A stretch of DNA of 64,000 bases from Caribbeanibacter sp964518305. Lineage in GTDB: Bacteria; Gemmatimonadota; Gemmatimonadetes; Palauibacterales; Palauibacteraceae. The stretch lies in the NCBI GenBank assembly GCA_964518305.1, contig CAZFDK010000002.1, positions 1 through 64,000 on the forward strand. Reading direction: 5' to 3'. The translations under genes were made by a program, and so were the position numbers. Below the pieces are notes generated by a model. That model searched no databases, was not told where the DNA came from, and saw nothing but the letters and a program-made list of their open reading frames with translations. Of this stretch, positions 56,342 to 64,000 are shown one piece after another; positions within the stretch are counted from its first letter, which is position 1; every line of letters begins with the position of its first letter.

Positions 56342-57177
56342 GCGGGTCCGGACCTGGCGACGGCGGCCCGCTGGCTCTCGTGCTCAGCGGCGGGGGGAGC
56401 AAGGGGGCGCTCCAGGTCGGCATGTACCGCGCGCTGTGCCAGGTCGGGCTCGAGCCCGATTTCGTCGTCGGCTCCAGCGTCGGGGCCCTGAACGGGGCCC
56501 TGATCGCCGCCGGCGTCGGCCCGCGCGCCCTGGCACGGGGGTGGAGCGAGCTGACGCGCTCCGATCTGTTCCGGTTCAACTGGTCCCTTCTCTGGCGGGG
56601 GCTCGCTTCCGAAGCTCTCTTCCGGCAGGGTGTCTTTCGACGGTTCCTCGAGGAGCGGCTCCCCGTGCACGCCTTCGAGGAGCTCGACGTGCCGCTCCAC
56701 GTGGTGAGCACCCATCTGTCCATGGGCACGGCCTGCCACTGGAACGAGGAGGACCTCGTGGAGGCGGTGCTCGCCAGCTGCTCGGTGCCCGGGCTCCTGC
56801 CGCCGGTCTACGCCCACGGCGGGGTGCCCCACGTGGACGGCTCGCTGGGTGACAACCTGCCGGTGGCCCGGGCCCGGGAACTGGGAGCGGAGCGGATCGT
56901 GGCCATGACCGCCAGGACCTGCGACCGGTGCGAGCCGAAGCGGGTGGGCATCGGGGATGTCATCGGACGCGCGTTCAGCATCGCCGCCGACTGCACCCTC
57001 CGCCGCATGGCCGACGACGTGCGGGAGGACCCGTCCCTGCTCCTGCTCCAGCCCGACCTGGGCGAGCAGGTCTACGCCCTGGACTTCAGCCAGTCGGCCC
57101 GACTGGTCGACGCCGGATACGACTTCGCCCTGCCGCGGATCCGGCGCTGGGCCGCCGGGTCGCCGGTCGAATCCTGA
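56338..57177 (+). CDS. Patatin-like phospholipase (RssA type)
   Basis: 279-residue acyl hydrolase. The oxyanion motif SGGGSKGALQVG, nucleophile motif GSSVGALNG and catalytic Asp in VDGSLGDNLP form the Ser-Asp dyad. No signal peptide. Coupling to dedA suggests a role in membrane lipid turnover (inference). Confidence 0.9.
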   Translation: MSGSGPGDGGPLALVLSGGGSKGALQVGMYRALCQVGLEPDFVVGSSVGALNGALIAAGVGPRALARGWSELTRSDLFRFNWSLLWRGLASEALFRQGVFRRFLEERLPVHAFEELDVPLHVVSTHLSMGTACHWNEEDLVEAVLASCSVPGLLPPVYAHGGVPHVDGSLGDNLPVARARELGAERIVAMTARTCDRCEPKRVGIGDVIGRAFSIAADCTLRRMADDVREDPSLLLLQPDLGEQVYALDFSQSARLVDAGYDFALPRIRRWAAGSPVES

Positions 57178-57235
57178 GTCGAACCCCTGATCGACGCCCC
57201 GCCGGCGCTCCCGCCGCGGGACCGCGCCGGCGGCC

Positions 57236-57982
57236 TCACCGATGCTCAGGGTTCGGGTGATCGAAGCGGCAGCCCGCGTCCCACTCCGAGCGCTGATTCC
57301 CGTGGGCGGGAATCCCGCCCCGGTCCTTCAGCGTCCGGGCCAGGTGCATCAGGTTCCAGGTCATGAACGTGGTGTTGCGCTGCGTGAACTCGTTCTGCGG
57401 CCCGCCCGACCCCTCGTCGAGGTACGACGGACCGGGTCCGGCCTCCCCGATCCATCCGGCATCGGCCTGCGGCGGCACCGTGTAGCCGATGTGCTGGAGG
57501 GCGTATAGGGTGTTCATCGCGCAGTGCTTGATGCCGTCCTCGTTGCCGGTGAGGATGCACCCGGCGACCCGGTCGTAGTAGGCGTACTGGCCGCGGTCGT
57601 TGAGCTCGCCGGAGTATCCGTACAGCCGCTCGATCACCTTGCTGCACTCCGACGAGCGCTCGCCGAGCCAGATGGGCGAGCCCAGGATCAGGATCTCGGC
57701 GGCCATCACCTTCTCCTGGATCGCGGGCCAGTCGTCGCTCTCCCACCCGTGTTCGGTCATGTCCTTGTAGACGCCCGGGGCGATATCGTGGTCCACCGGG
57801 CGCAGCACCTCGACGTCCACGTCGTTCTCCTCCATGATGGCAGCGGAGACGTCGATCAGCCCCCGGGTGTGGGACTGCTCCGGCGACGGCTTCAGTGTAC
57901 AGTTGAAAAAAAGAGCGCTCAGGTCCGAGTAGTCCTCGTCGCTCTCCTCGCACATCTGCTTCTGTCGTTCGCTGAGCGTCAT
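57236..57982 (-). CDS. Flavodoxin-family / NADPH-dependent FMN reductase-like protein
   Basis: 248-residue flavodoxin-fold protein. ALFFNCTLKPSPEQSHTRGL at residues 24-43 is the phosphate-binding loop region; EILILGSPIWLGERSSECSKVIERL is the second FMN-contact region. The C-terminal half (NEDGIKHCAMNTLYALQHIG, FTQRNTTFMTWNLMHLARTL) is typical of larger flavodoxin-family proteins. The ATG at 57982 has GGGGGAA upstream. Redox partner unknown. It is divergent from the selenoprotein candidate. Confidence 0.85.
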   Translation of the reverse strand: MTLSERQKQMCEESDEDYSDLSALFFNCTLKPSPEQSHTRGLIDVSAAIMEENDVDVEVLRPVDHDIAPGVYKDMTEHGWESDDWPAIQEKVMAAEILILGSPIWLGERSSECSKVIERLYGYSGELNDRGQYAYYDRVAGCILTGNEDGIKHCAMNTLYALQHIGYTVPPQADAGWIGEAGPGPSYLDEGSGGPQNEFTQRNTTFMTWNLMHLARTLKDRGGIPAHGNQRSEWDAGCRFDHPNPEHR

Positions 57983-58218
57983 TCGTGGTTTCCCCCTGTC
58001 GTGGGATCGTGAATCCAGTCTGCTCGCGGGTGCGGATCGCGCCCCGCCAACTGCGCTCGCCCCGTCGGTGTTCCCGGCGGCGGGCCGGAAGCCCCGCGGC
58101 GCGGGGCGGCCCGGAACAACGGTGGGGAGAGCACGGTTGACGCCTCCCGCGGGGACAGGGGGCCGAGCCCGGGGCGATGCGCCCTTCTCCGCGACCGCCG
58201 ACGAGCGAGCGCGCCAGA

Positions 58219-58244
58219 GTCTGAATCGGAAGACGGTCTGAATC
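58219..58244 (+). repeat. Direct repeat GTCTGAATC in the peroxiredoxin leader
   Basis: Two copies (58219-58227 and 58236-58244), 17 bp apart, directly upstream of the ribosome site AGGAGG at 58251. They may be a regulator site. Confidence 0.35.
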
Positions 58245-58264
58245 TGGAGAAGGAGGACTGGGTC

Positions 58265-58924
58265 GTGACTCGACTGGAGGAGAAGCTCCGACGGACACGG
58301 GAGAAGGCCGCCGAGCGGATGCCCGAATCCGCCCTCGAGGTGCTGGGCGCGCACAGCCGACACCTGGAGGAAGCGGACCGCGCCGCCGAGGCCGTGGGCG
58401 TCGGAGAGGCCGCGCCCGACTTCCGGCTCGCCTCTGCCGGCGGAGGCGAGGTACAGCTCTCCGAGCTCCTCGCACGGGGGCCGGTGATCCTGAACTTCTA
58501 CCGCGGACGCTGGTGACCGTACTGCAACCTGGAGCTGGCAGCTCTGGAAAGCCGACGGCACGACTTCGAGGAGAGAGACGCCTCCCTCGTGGCGATCTCC
58601 CCGCAGACGCCGGACGAGAGCCGGCGGGCGGCCGACGACTTCGGTGTCCACTTCCCGCTCCTGGCCGACCGGGCGAACGAGACGGCGCGGGACTACGGCC
58701 TCGTGTATCGCTGTCCCGACCGCATGAAGGAGATCTTCCTGGAGGTGCTGGAGACGGACCTCGCGGAGTACAACGGCGACGACTCGTGGACGCTCCCCAT
58801 GCCCGCCCGGTACGTGGTGGACGGCGACGGCATCGTCCGGTGGGCCAGCGTGAGCCCCGACTACACCCGGCGCCCGGACCCGGAGGAGACGCTGCAGGCG
58901 CTGGAGGAGCCGGGGGAAAGCTGA
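58265..58924 (+). CDS. Peroxiredoxin-like (AhpC/TSA) protein, probable selenoprotein with UGA at the active site
   Basis: Peroxiredoxin-like protein of 219 residues if the internal TGA (58514-58516, codon 84) is read through. AGGAGG precedes the GTG start. Both sides of the TGA are in the same frame and belong to one family: GPVILNFYRGRW before it and PYCNLELAAL after it. Relatives read FYRG-x-W-C-P-Y-C-N-x-E-L, so TGA stands exactly where the first redox Cys is expected. A SECIS-like hairpin (58529-58547) follows. The simplest reading is Sec insertion (UPYC); a TGC-to-TGA error or nonsense mutation is the alternative. The downstream phosphatase gene begins eight bases after the stop. Confidence 0.7.
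58514..58547 (+). promoter_or_regulatory. UGA codon and bacterial SECIS-like hairpin
   Basis: TGA at 58514-58516, then an 8-bp stem CTGGAGCT/AGCTCTGG (58529-58536 with 58540-58547, two G-T wobbles) closed by loop GGC (58537-58539). The apical loop starts 20 nt past the UGA and its first two bases are G. This meets the published bacterial SECIS rules (16-37 nt spacing, loop of 3-14 nt, G in the first two loop bases). Confidence 0.6.
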
Positions 58925-58932
58925 CGGCCCCC

Positions 58933-60231
58933 ATGCGCTGCGCCGGAAGGGCCGGGATCGGACGCCCGCTCCGGCTGGCGCTGGCCTCGCTGCTCCTCGT
59001 CGCGTGGGGGTGCGGGGGATCGCCGCAGATTCCCGAGATCCCCTGGACTCCGCCGGCCGACGTCGAGCGGGGGCCCTACCTGCAGGCCGTGACCGACAGC
59101 TCCGCCGTCGTCCGGTGGCGGGGCACGGAGCCGCCCCCCCGGCCGTCCTTCCGGTATCGGATCGTCCGGGACCGGGCGGGCGAGGCGGACACGAGCTGGA
59201 CCGCGGCCCGGGTGGAGATGCGCCGGGACGCGGGCCGGGAGGCGCGGCTGAAGGGGCTCCCGGCCGGTACGTCCGTCGTCTACGAGGTCGTGGAGAACGG
59301 CCGGGTCCTCGGCCCGTACCGCTTCCGGACCGCGCCGCCGCCGGAGCGACCCGACAGCGTCGTCCGGGTCCTGGCCTTCGGCGACTCCGGATGGGGGTCC
59401 CGGGAGCAGGTCACCCTGGCGCGGCGCATGACCGGGCGCGACCGGGACCTGGCGCTGCACGTCGGCGACCTGGCCTACCCGTCGGGCTCCGCGCGGTCCC
59501 TCACGCTGCGACACTTCGACGTCTACCGGAAACTGCTCGCGGAAGTCCCCCTCTTCCCGGTGCCGGGCAACCACGACCTGCGCACCGACGGAGGCCGGCC
59601 CTACGACGTCGCCTTCACCTGGCCCCGGGACGGTGACGGGAGCCGGAAACGCCGCTACTACCGGTTTCGCTGGGGACACGCCCTCTTCGTGGCCCTGGAC
59701 ACAAGCACGCCGGCCCAGCTGGATTCGCTGCAGCGCGGGGAGGGCGCCCAGTACCGCTGGCTGCGGACGCATCTCCGGCGGGCCGGGAGCGACTCCTCGG
59801 TGCGCTGGACCGTGGTCTACATGCACCACCCCCTGTACAGCAGCGCAGGAGGACTGTCGGGCCACGGGTCGAACCGGGCGCTGCGCGACGCCCTGCGTCC
59901 CCTGTTCGAGCGGGAAGGGGTCGACCTCGTGCTGGCGGGCCACGACCACCACTACGAGCGCACCCGCCCGCTTCTGAACGGTGAGCCGGTGCCCCCGGGC
60001 TGCGGCCCGGTCTACGTCGTGACCGGCGGCGGGGGAGCCAGCCGGCACGCGCGCACCGTGCGGGAGAGCGGACGGACGGCCGCCTCCTCGCGCCGCTACC
60101 ACTTTCTCGAGCTGAGTCTGCGGCGGAACGGGGCCCAGGGGCGGGCAGTGGGCCTCGACGGTCGCCCCCTGGACCGCTTCCGGCTGCGGACGCACGAGTC
60201 CGCGGCCCGGCCGGGCAGCTGCGCGGGATGA
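58933..60231 (+). CDS. Purple-acid-phosphatase-like metallophosphoesterase lipoprotein
   Basis: 432-residue exported phosphoesterase. The signal peptide ends at a lipobox-like VAWGCGG. A fibronectin-like N-terminal domain of the PAP type (GPYLQAVTDSSAVVRWRG) precedes the catalytic domain with AFGDSGWGS, HVGDLAYPSG, GNHDLRTDG, MHHPLYSSAG and GHDHHYERTRP, which give the full dimetal ligand set. The ATG at 58933 is eight bases after the peroxiredoxin stop, indicating one operon. Confidence 0.88.
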   Translation: MRCAGRAGIGRPLRLALASLLLVAWGCGGSPQIPEIPWTPPADVERGPYLQAVTDSSAVVRWRGTEPPPRPSFRYRIVRDRAGEADTSWTAARVEMRRDAGREARLKGLPAGTSVVYEVVENGRVLGPYRFRTAPPPERPDSVVRVLAFGDSGWGSREQVTLARRMTGRDRDLALHVGDLAYPSGSARSLTLRHFDVYRKLLAEVPLFPVPGNHDLRTDGGRPYDVAFTWPRDGDGSRKRRYYRFRWGHALFVALDTSTPAQLDSLQRGEGAQYRWLRTHLRRAGSDSSVRWTVVYMHHPLYSSAGGLSGHGSNRALRDALRPLFEREGVDLVLAGHDHHYERTRPLLNGEPVPPGCGPVYVVTGGGGASRHARTVRESGRTAASSRRYHFLELSLRRNGAQGRAVGLDGRPLDRFRLRTHESAARPGSCAG

Positions 60232-60273
60232 GCGGGAGGACAGGGCCGGGGGGCCTCCCCCGGCCGGGCCGGA

Positions 60274-63200
60274 TCAGGACGTGTCCGCCCGGCGCACTTC
60301 CCCCGCCAGGTGGTCGAGGACCGCCTCCACCACGCCGAACTCCTCCTCCAGGAGCCGAAAGAAGTCCTGCTGGCCGAGCACCAGGAGACGGGACGGCTCG
60401 ACGCACACGGCGGTGTAGTGACGGGGCTTTTTGTCCAGGAGGCTGAGGCTCCCGATTGATTCACCCTCCTCGGCCACGAAGGCGAGGCGGTCCTCCTGGC
60501 GCGCCTCCACCGCTCCCGACGCCACCACGTACAGCTCGGCCGAGAGCTCGCCGGCCGCGAACACCTCCTGCCCCTCGGCGAAGCTTCGCTCCTCCATCAG
60601 GGCGGCCAGGCCCGCCAGGACCTCCGTCCGGAGGTCGGCGAAGAGCTCGGTCTGCCGCAGGATCTCGGCCCGCTCGGTGATCTCCACGAACGTCTCCTCG
60701 TCAAGGTCAGCCAGGAATTCGGCGCGTCGGCCGCCGCCCGGGCCCAGCAGGGTGTCGCCGACGGCGGTGATCGCGCCCTCGCAGGCGCGCGCCGCGCTCG
60801 CCATCTCCCCGCGCCGCAGTCGGGCGAGCCCCCTCACCCAGGAATCCGTCGGGTGGGAGGCGAGCTCCTCCAGGGCCCCGTGGGCGGAGGGGCGCTCGAT
60901 GCCGTACCGCTCGAGGGCGGCCCGCTCCCGGTCCGCCGGTCCCCTGTCCGGATCCACCAGGGGCGCCAGCCTCCGGCGCTGCTCGATCGGCAGCGCGTTC
61001 TCGAGCAGCTCCATGCCCCGCTGGCGGTCCAGCGCGTCGTCGGAGGTCAGCGCCGTGTACGCGACGTACAGGTCCTCCAGCGAGTGCCGCAGCCCCAGCA
61101 CCCGCAGGGCCCGCTCCACGGCTTCCCGCTCCCGCTGGCGCAGCGTGCGATCCAGCAGGTCCTCGCCGTCCCCCGCCGATTCGGGCCCCGCCCCCGTGGA
61201 GACGTCCCGGAGCAGGGCCCACCGGAAACCGGAGCGGAGCTCGCGCCGGAGCTGGGGCGCGAGGTCGAGGTGCTCGAACTCCAGCTCCCCGCGGTCCCGG
61301 CGAATCTTGTCCAGGGTCCGCAGGATCTGGTACCGAACGCCGTGCGAGTCGACCGCGTCCAGGGCGTCCCACAGGCTCTCCACCGTGGACTGTTCGGCCT
61401 GCTCGTAGAGGACGCGGGCCAGCCTCTCCCTGGCCGCGGCGGACAGGTCCCCGTCGCCCAGGCGGGACGCCAGCTCGGAGTGGATCGCCGGACAGAGGCT
61501 CCTCAGCCCTGTCCGGGCGGCGTCCCGCGTCTCGGGGTCCTCCAGCCCCCGGACCAGATCGGGCGCCAGCCCGCGGGCGTCCAGCGTTCCCGCCGCCCGC
61601 ACGGACCGGCGGCGCACTCGGGCGTCCGGGTCCCGCACCAGGCTCTCCAGGACCTCCTCGCCGCCCGGCGGCAGGCGGCGCGCCTCCGACAGCAGCTCGG
61701 CCGCTTCCTCCCGGTCTGCCGGCCGCTCGGAACGGGCGAGACGCCGCACCCGGGCCATGCCCTCTTCCCGCTGCTCCTCGCGCCCGTACCGGAGGAGACA
61801 GCCCACCGCCGCCGTCCGCACCTCCCGGCGGTCGTCCTCCAGCAGGGCCTCCATTTCCCGGGCCGGGCCCCGCGGGCCGTGGTCGCATACGAAGTGGACG
61901 GCCTCCGTCCGGACTTCGTGGGAGGAGTCCCGGAGCAGGCGCCGGGCTTCCGGCAGGGCCTCCTCGGAGCCGATCTCGTAGAGCAGGGAGAGGGCTCGGG
62001 CGCGAACGCGTCCGGACGAGTGCCCCAGCAGGTCCCGGAGCTCCCCCTCCAGCTCCGCCGTGGGCGACTGCTCCAGCAGCGACAGCGCGTACAGGACCTC
62101 GCGCTCGTCATCGCTCGCCAGCGCACCGCGCAGCTGCTCAAGCGTCGTCGCGTCGAGCTGCTCCACGATCAGCTCGTCCAGGTCCACGTCCCGGACCCCG
62201 ATCAGCCGCTTCACCGAGTCCCGGAATTCGTCCCGCATCCGTACCGTGGCCGCGATCCACGCGACGAGCAGCAGGATCGAGAGCACCGCCACCCCCCGGA
62301 TCCCGAATCCGAGCCAGTTCGTGACGCCGAGCAGCAGGATCCCGGCCACCCCCGTTCCCCCGCGGTAGATCCCGAGATCGATGAGAGGCTTCGCCCGATA
62401 CTTCACCTCCGACGGGACGGGCAGGAAGAGCAGCTCGCGCGTGGACTGGTCCAGCGAGTAGCGGAGCGCTCCGTCGGATCCCTTGGCCAGGGCGGCAGCC
62501 AGGAGTCCCGGTACCGCCAGCACTCCGCCGGTGGCGGCGAGCAGGGTCACCGGGAGAACGAGGAGCGCCACGCCGATCCCGAAGCTCCTGAGCACGAACG
62601 AGGTGAGGAACACCTGGATGGCAACGGACGCGACGTTCTGCACCGCGAAGAATCGTCCGAAGAACGCCGTCTTCGCGTCCTCGCCGGCCACGTACATCTC
62701 CACGGCCCGGTTGAACTGCCAGTCGACGAGCGTGCTCACGACGATGGTCAGCCCGAGGATCAGGGCGACCGTCCTCAGGTGGGACGACTCCCGAACCAGG
62801 GTCAGTGCGTCGGCGGAGACGTCGTCCACGAGGCGAGCGTCCCCGCCCCCCCGGAGGCGGGGAAGAAGGAGGCTCACGATGAGCGCACAGGCCGAGAGGA
62901 TCGCCGCAGCGACGAGGAGGAGAGCCTCGCTCCCCACCAGATCCGCCGCCAGGCCCGAGACGGCGCTCCCGGCCACGCCGCCGACCACGAGCCCGACGCC
63001 GATGGGTCCGAAGAGCCGCTTCGCCTGGCGGGTGGAGAAGAGCCTGTTGGCCACCAGCCAGAACTGGCTCATCAGGAAGAGCGGGTAGACCTTGCCGAAC
63101 ACGTAGAAGGCACCGGACGCCACGGTCCCCCCCACCCGGAGCCAGGCCCAGAACCCCACCAGCGACGCCCCCATGAGCCCGAAGGTGGTCATCAGGAGCC

Positions 63201-63462
63201 GACCGGGCGCCGTGTCCTCCACGCGGCGCGAGTAGAGCATCACCGCGACGCTGACCACCACGGCCGTGAGGACGTAGACCCAGGGGAGATTCTCCGCGCC
63301 GACCCGGTCGATGAACACCGAGTTCCGGACCGGCTTGATGACGTAGTGGGAGCTGAGGGCCAGAAGGCCGTAGAGGAACATCAGCCCCGCCGGGACCAGC
63401 TCCTCCCGGCGCACGTCGGTGACGCTCCGCCACCACTCGGCCAGCGTGCCCCGAACGCTCAC
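60274..63462 (-). CDS. Npt-type nucleotide transporter fused to HEAT repeats and a cyclic-nucleotide-binding domain
   Basis: 1062-residue fusion. Residues about 20-425 form about twelve membrane helices of the ATP/ADP translocase (Npt1/Npt2) family within the MFS clan: SSHYVIKPVRNSVFIDRVGAE, FWLVANRLFSTRQAKRLFGP. Residues about 440-800 are HEAT-type helical pairs with repeated Asp-Arg-Val-Arg spacing. Residues about 935-1055 are a cNMP-binding domain (FAEGQEVFAAGELSAELYVV, EEGESIGSLSLLDKKPRHYTAVC). The usual phosphate-binding Arg of the cNMP pocket is not obvious. Such proteins occur in free-living bacteria; the transported substrate is unknown. The start at 63462 precedes the first helix by 25 residues. 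Confidence 0.8.
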   Translation of the reverse strand: MSVRGTLAEWWRSVTDVRREELVPAGLMFLYGLLALSSHYVIKPVRNSVFIDRVGAENLPWVYVLTAVVVSVAVMLYSRRVEDTAPGRLLMTTFGLMGASLVGFWAWLRVGGTVASGAFYVFGKVYPLFLMSQFWLVANRLFSTRQAKRLFGPIGVGLVVGGVAGSAVSGLAADLVGSEALLLVAAAILSACALIVSLLLPRLRGGGDARLVDDVSADALTLVRESSHLRTVALILGLTIVVSTLVDWQFNRAVEMYVAGEDAKTAFFGRFFAVQNVASVAIQVFLTSFVLRSFGIGVALLVLPVTLLAATGGVLAVPGLLAAALAKGSDGALRYSLDQSTRELLFLPVPSEVKYRAKPLIDLGIYRGGTGVAGILLLGVTNWLGFGIRGVAVLSILLLVAWIAATVRMRDEFRDSVKRLIGVRDVDLDELIVEQLDATTLEQLRGALASDDEREVLYALSLLEQSPTAELEGELRDLLGHSSGRVRARALSLLYEIGSEEALPEARRLLRDSSHEVRTEAVHFVCDHGPRGPAREMEALLEDDRREVRTAAVGCLLRYGREEQREEGMARVRRLARSERPADREEAAELLSEARRLPPGGEEVLESLVRDPDARVRRRSVRAAGTLDARGLAPDLVRGLEDPETRDAARTGLRSLCPAIHSELASRLGDGDLSAAARERLARVLYEQAEQSTVESLWDALDAVDSHGVRYQILRTLDKIRRDRGELEFEHLDLAPQLRRELRSGFRWALLRDVSTGAGPESAGDGEDLLDRTLRQREREAVERALRVLGLRHSLEDLYVAYTALTSDDALDRQRGMELLENALPIEQRRRLAPLVDPDRGPADRERAALERYGIERPSAHGALEELASHPTDSWVRGLARLRRGEMASAARACEGAITAVGDTLLGPGGGRRAEFLADLDEETFVEITERAEILRQTELFADLRTEVLAGLAALMEERSFAEGQEVFAAGELSAELYVVASGAVEARQEDRLAFVAEEGESIGSLSLLDKKPRHYTAVCVEPSRLLVLGQQDFFRLLEEEFGVVEAVLDHLAGEVRRADTS

Positions 63463-63522
63463 GGCTCGCTGCGCGCTCTCGTCACCGGCGCCTCGGAGAC
63501 ACCCTCGCCCGCCCGGACCGGC

Positions 63523-64000
63523 TCATCCGGACAGGCTGAGCGCCAGGACCAGAGCGCCCACAGCGGCGAACACTCCTCCGAGCACCTTCTCCATGAGATC
63601 CGCCGGAAGCCACTTGCCCACGCGGCTTCCGAGGGTGCTCCCGACGAGGACCCCGGGCACGCTCCATCCGACGACCCTCCAGGCGGGAGAGGCCGCCGTC
63701 GCGTGGATGCCGGCCGCTGCGACGGCGGTGATGGCCAGGACGAACACGCTCGTGGCCACGGCCACACGGGGCGGAACGCGACAGCGCACCACCAGCTGGG
63801 TGGTCGAGATCTCCGGGAGCCCGGCGCTCACGAGACCCGTGAACGCTCCTCCGATCGCCGCCAGCAGGACCCCCGGGGGACGCCAGCACGTCGGGTACTC
63901 GAAGTGCTCGCCGTCCGCCGACTCGATCACCGTGGTCCCCTTGCCCCGCGACCTCTCGTCGATCACCTCACTGGCCTCCTCGCCGGGCTCGCACGCCTCC
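63523..64000 (-). CDS. TauE/SafE (TSUP) family permease, 3' part
   Basis: The last 158 codons of a longer gene that runs off the window end; no stop occurs upstream of 63966. Four hydrophobic segments are visible, including GVLLAAIGGAFTGLVSAGLPE and a C-terminal LGGVFAAVGALVLALSLSG. The repeated half-structure and Gly-Ala-Phe-x-G-x2-Ser pattern match TSUP anion transporters, which export sulfite or related sulfur compounds. The visible start at 63966 (GTG) would cut off the first half of the fold, so the true start lies beyond. Confidence 0.75.
   Translation of the reverse strand, partial: EACEPGEEASEVIDERSRGKGTTVIESADGEHFEYPTCWRPPGVLLAAIGGAFTGLVSAGLPEISTTQLVVRCRVPPRVAVATSVFVLAITAVAAAGIHATAASPAWRVVGWSVPGVLVGSTLGSRVGKWLPADLMEKVLGGVFAAVGALVLALSLSG

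Noticed and set aside
58514..58516. The TGA as an ordinary stop making two genes
   Set aside because: The downstream part continues the same peroxiredoxin domain in the same frame with no ribosome site or start near the break, and a SECIS-like hairpin follows. A sequencing error remains possible and is noted.

Overview
This is high-GC (about 70%) bacterial DNA that reads like a scaffold from a draft or metagenome assembly. It carries four runs of N (1727-1736, 5274-5373, 40689-40788, 40832-40931) and several genes broken by single-base frame changes. Secreted M14, S9 and S10 peptidases, a VPS10/BNR propeller protein, alternative complex III (act operon), an Npt-type nucleotide transporter fused to HEAT repeats, and many acidic proteins together suggest Gemmatimonadota or a close relative. 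That placement is inferred from gene content; no marker gene here proves it. No rRNA, CRISPR array, transposase, integrase or phage gene was seen.

Layout. 1-12050: exported hydrolases (M14 peptidase, S9 prolyl oligopeptidase, Asp-box propeller protein, S10 peptidase) with a renalase-like flavoprotein and a small membrane protein. 12128-13352: a cold-shock gene and six tRNA genes on the minus strand (Val, Asp, Ala, Thr, Pro, Pro). 13491-14624: a DegT-type sugar aminotransferase. 15059-22806: the complete actABCDEF operon for a quinol:electron acceptor oxidoreductase, followed by a coiled-coil protein. 23238-29845 (minus): 2-oxoglutarate dehydrogenase E1, an exported MBL-fold hydrolase, a sodium:solute symporter and a frameshifted porin-like gene. 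30349-32074: purEK behind a 0.5-kb intergenic region with two DnaA-box sequences and a G-quadruplex-type tract. 32202-35737: a methyltransferase, a SufR-like Fe-S regulator and, divergently, a polytopic histidine-rich membrane protein with two DUF2249 proteins, possibly a nitric-oxide or redox response unit. 35909-40269: bioBADF for biotin synthesis. 40276-43640: a MarR regulator with a PD40-repeat lipoprotein, a divergent FrnE/DsbA protein and an MscS channel.

43762-54594 is an arsenic island. A broken Kef antiporter stands divergent to arsR1, a small thioredoxin-like protein and an ArsP-like permease. A minus-strand operon then reads arsR2, arsM, metallophosphoesterase, arsA, acr3, a CC-motif small protein, universal stress protein and OsmC. 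Matching palindromes (ATCAAT-N4-ATTGAT) sit in front of both arsR2 and arsM. No arsC is present, and the second half of ArsA has lost about 125 residues in frame.

54618-64000 holds a DUF3108 protein, DedA, patatin, a flavodoxin-family protein, a peroxiredoxin-like gene, a purple-acid-phosphatase-like lipoprotein, the transporter-HEAT-cNMP fusion and the 3' part of a TauE/SafE permease. The strongest unusual signal is in the peroxiredoxin-like gene (58265-58924). An in-frame TGA replaces the expected first Cys of its CPYC site, and a hairpin meeting published bacterial SECIS spacing and loop rules follows it, so this is probably a selenoprotein.
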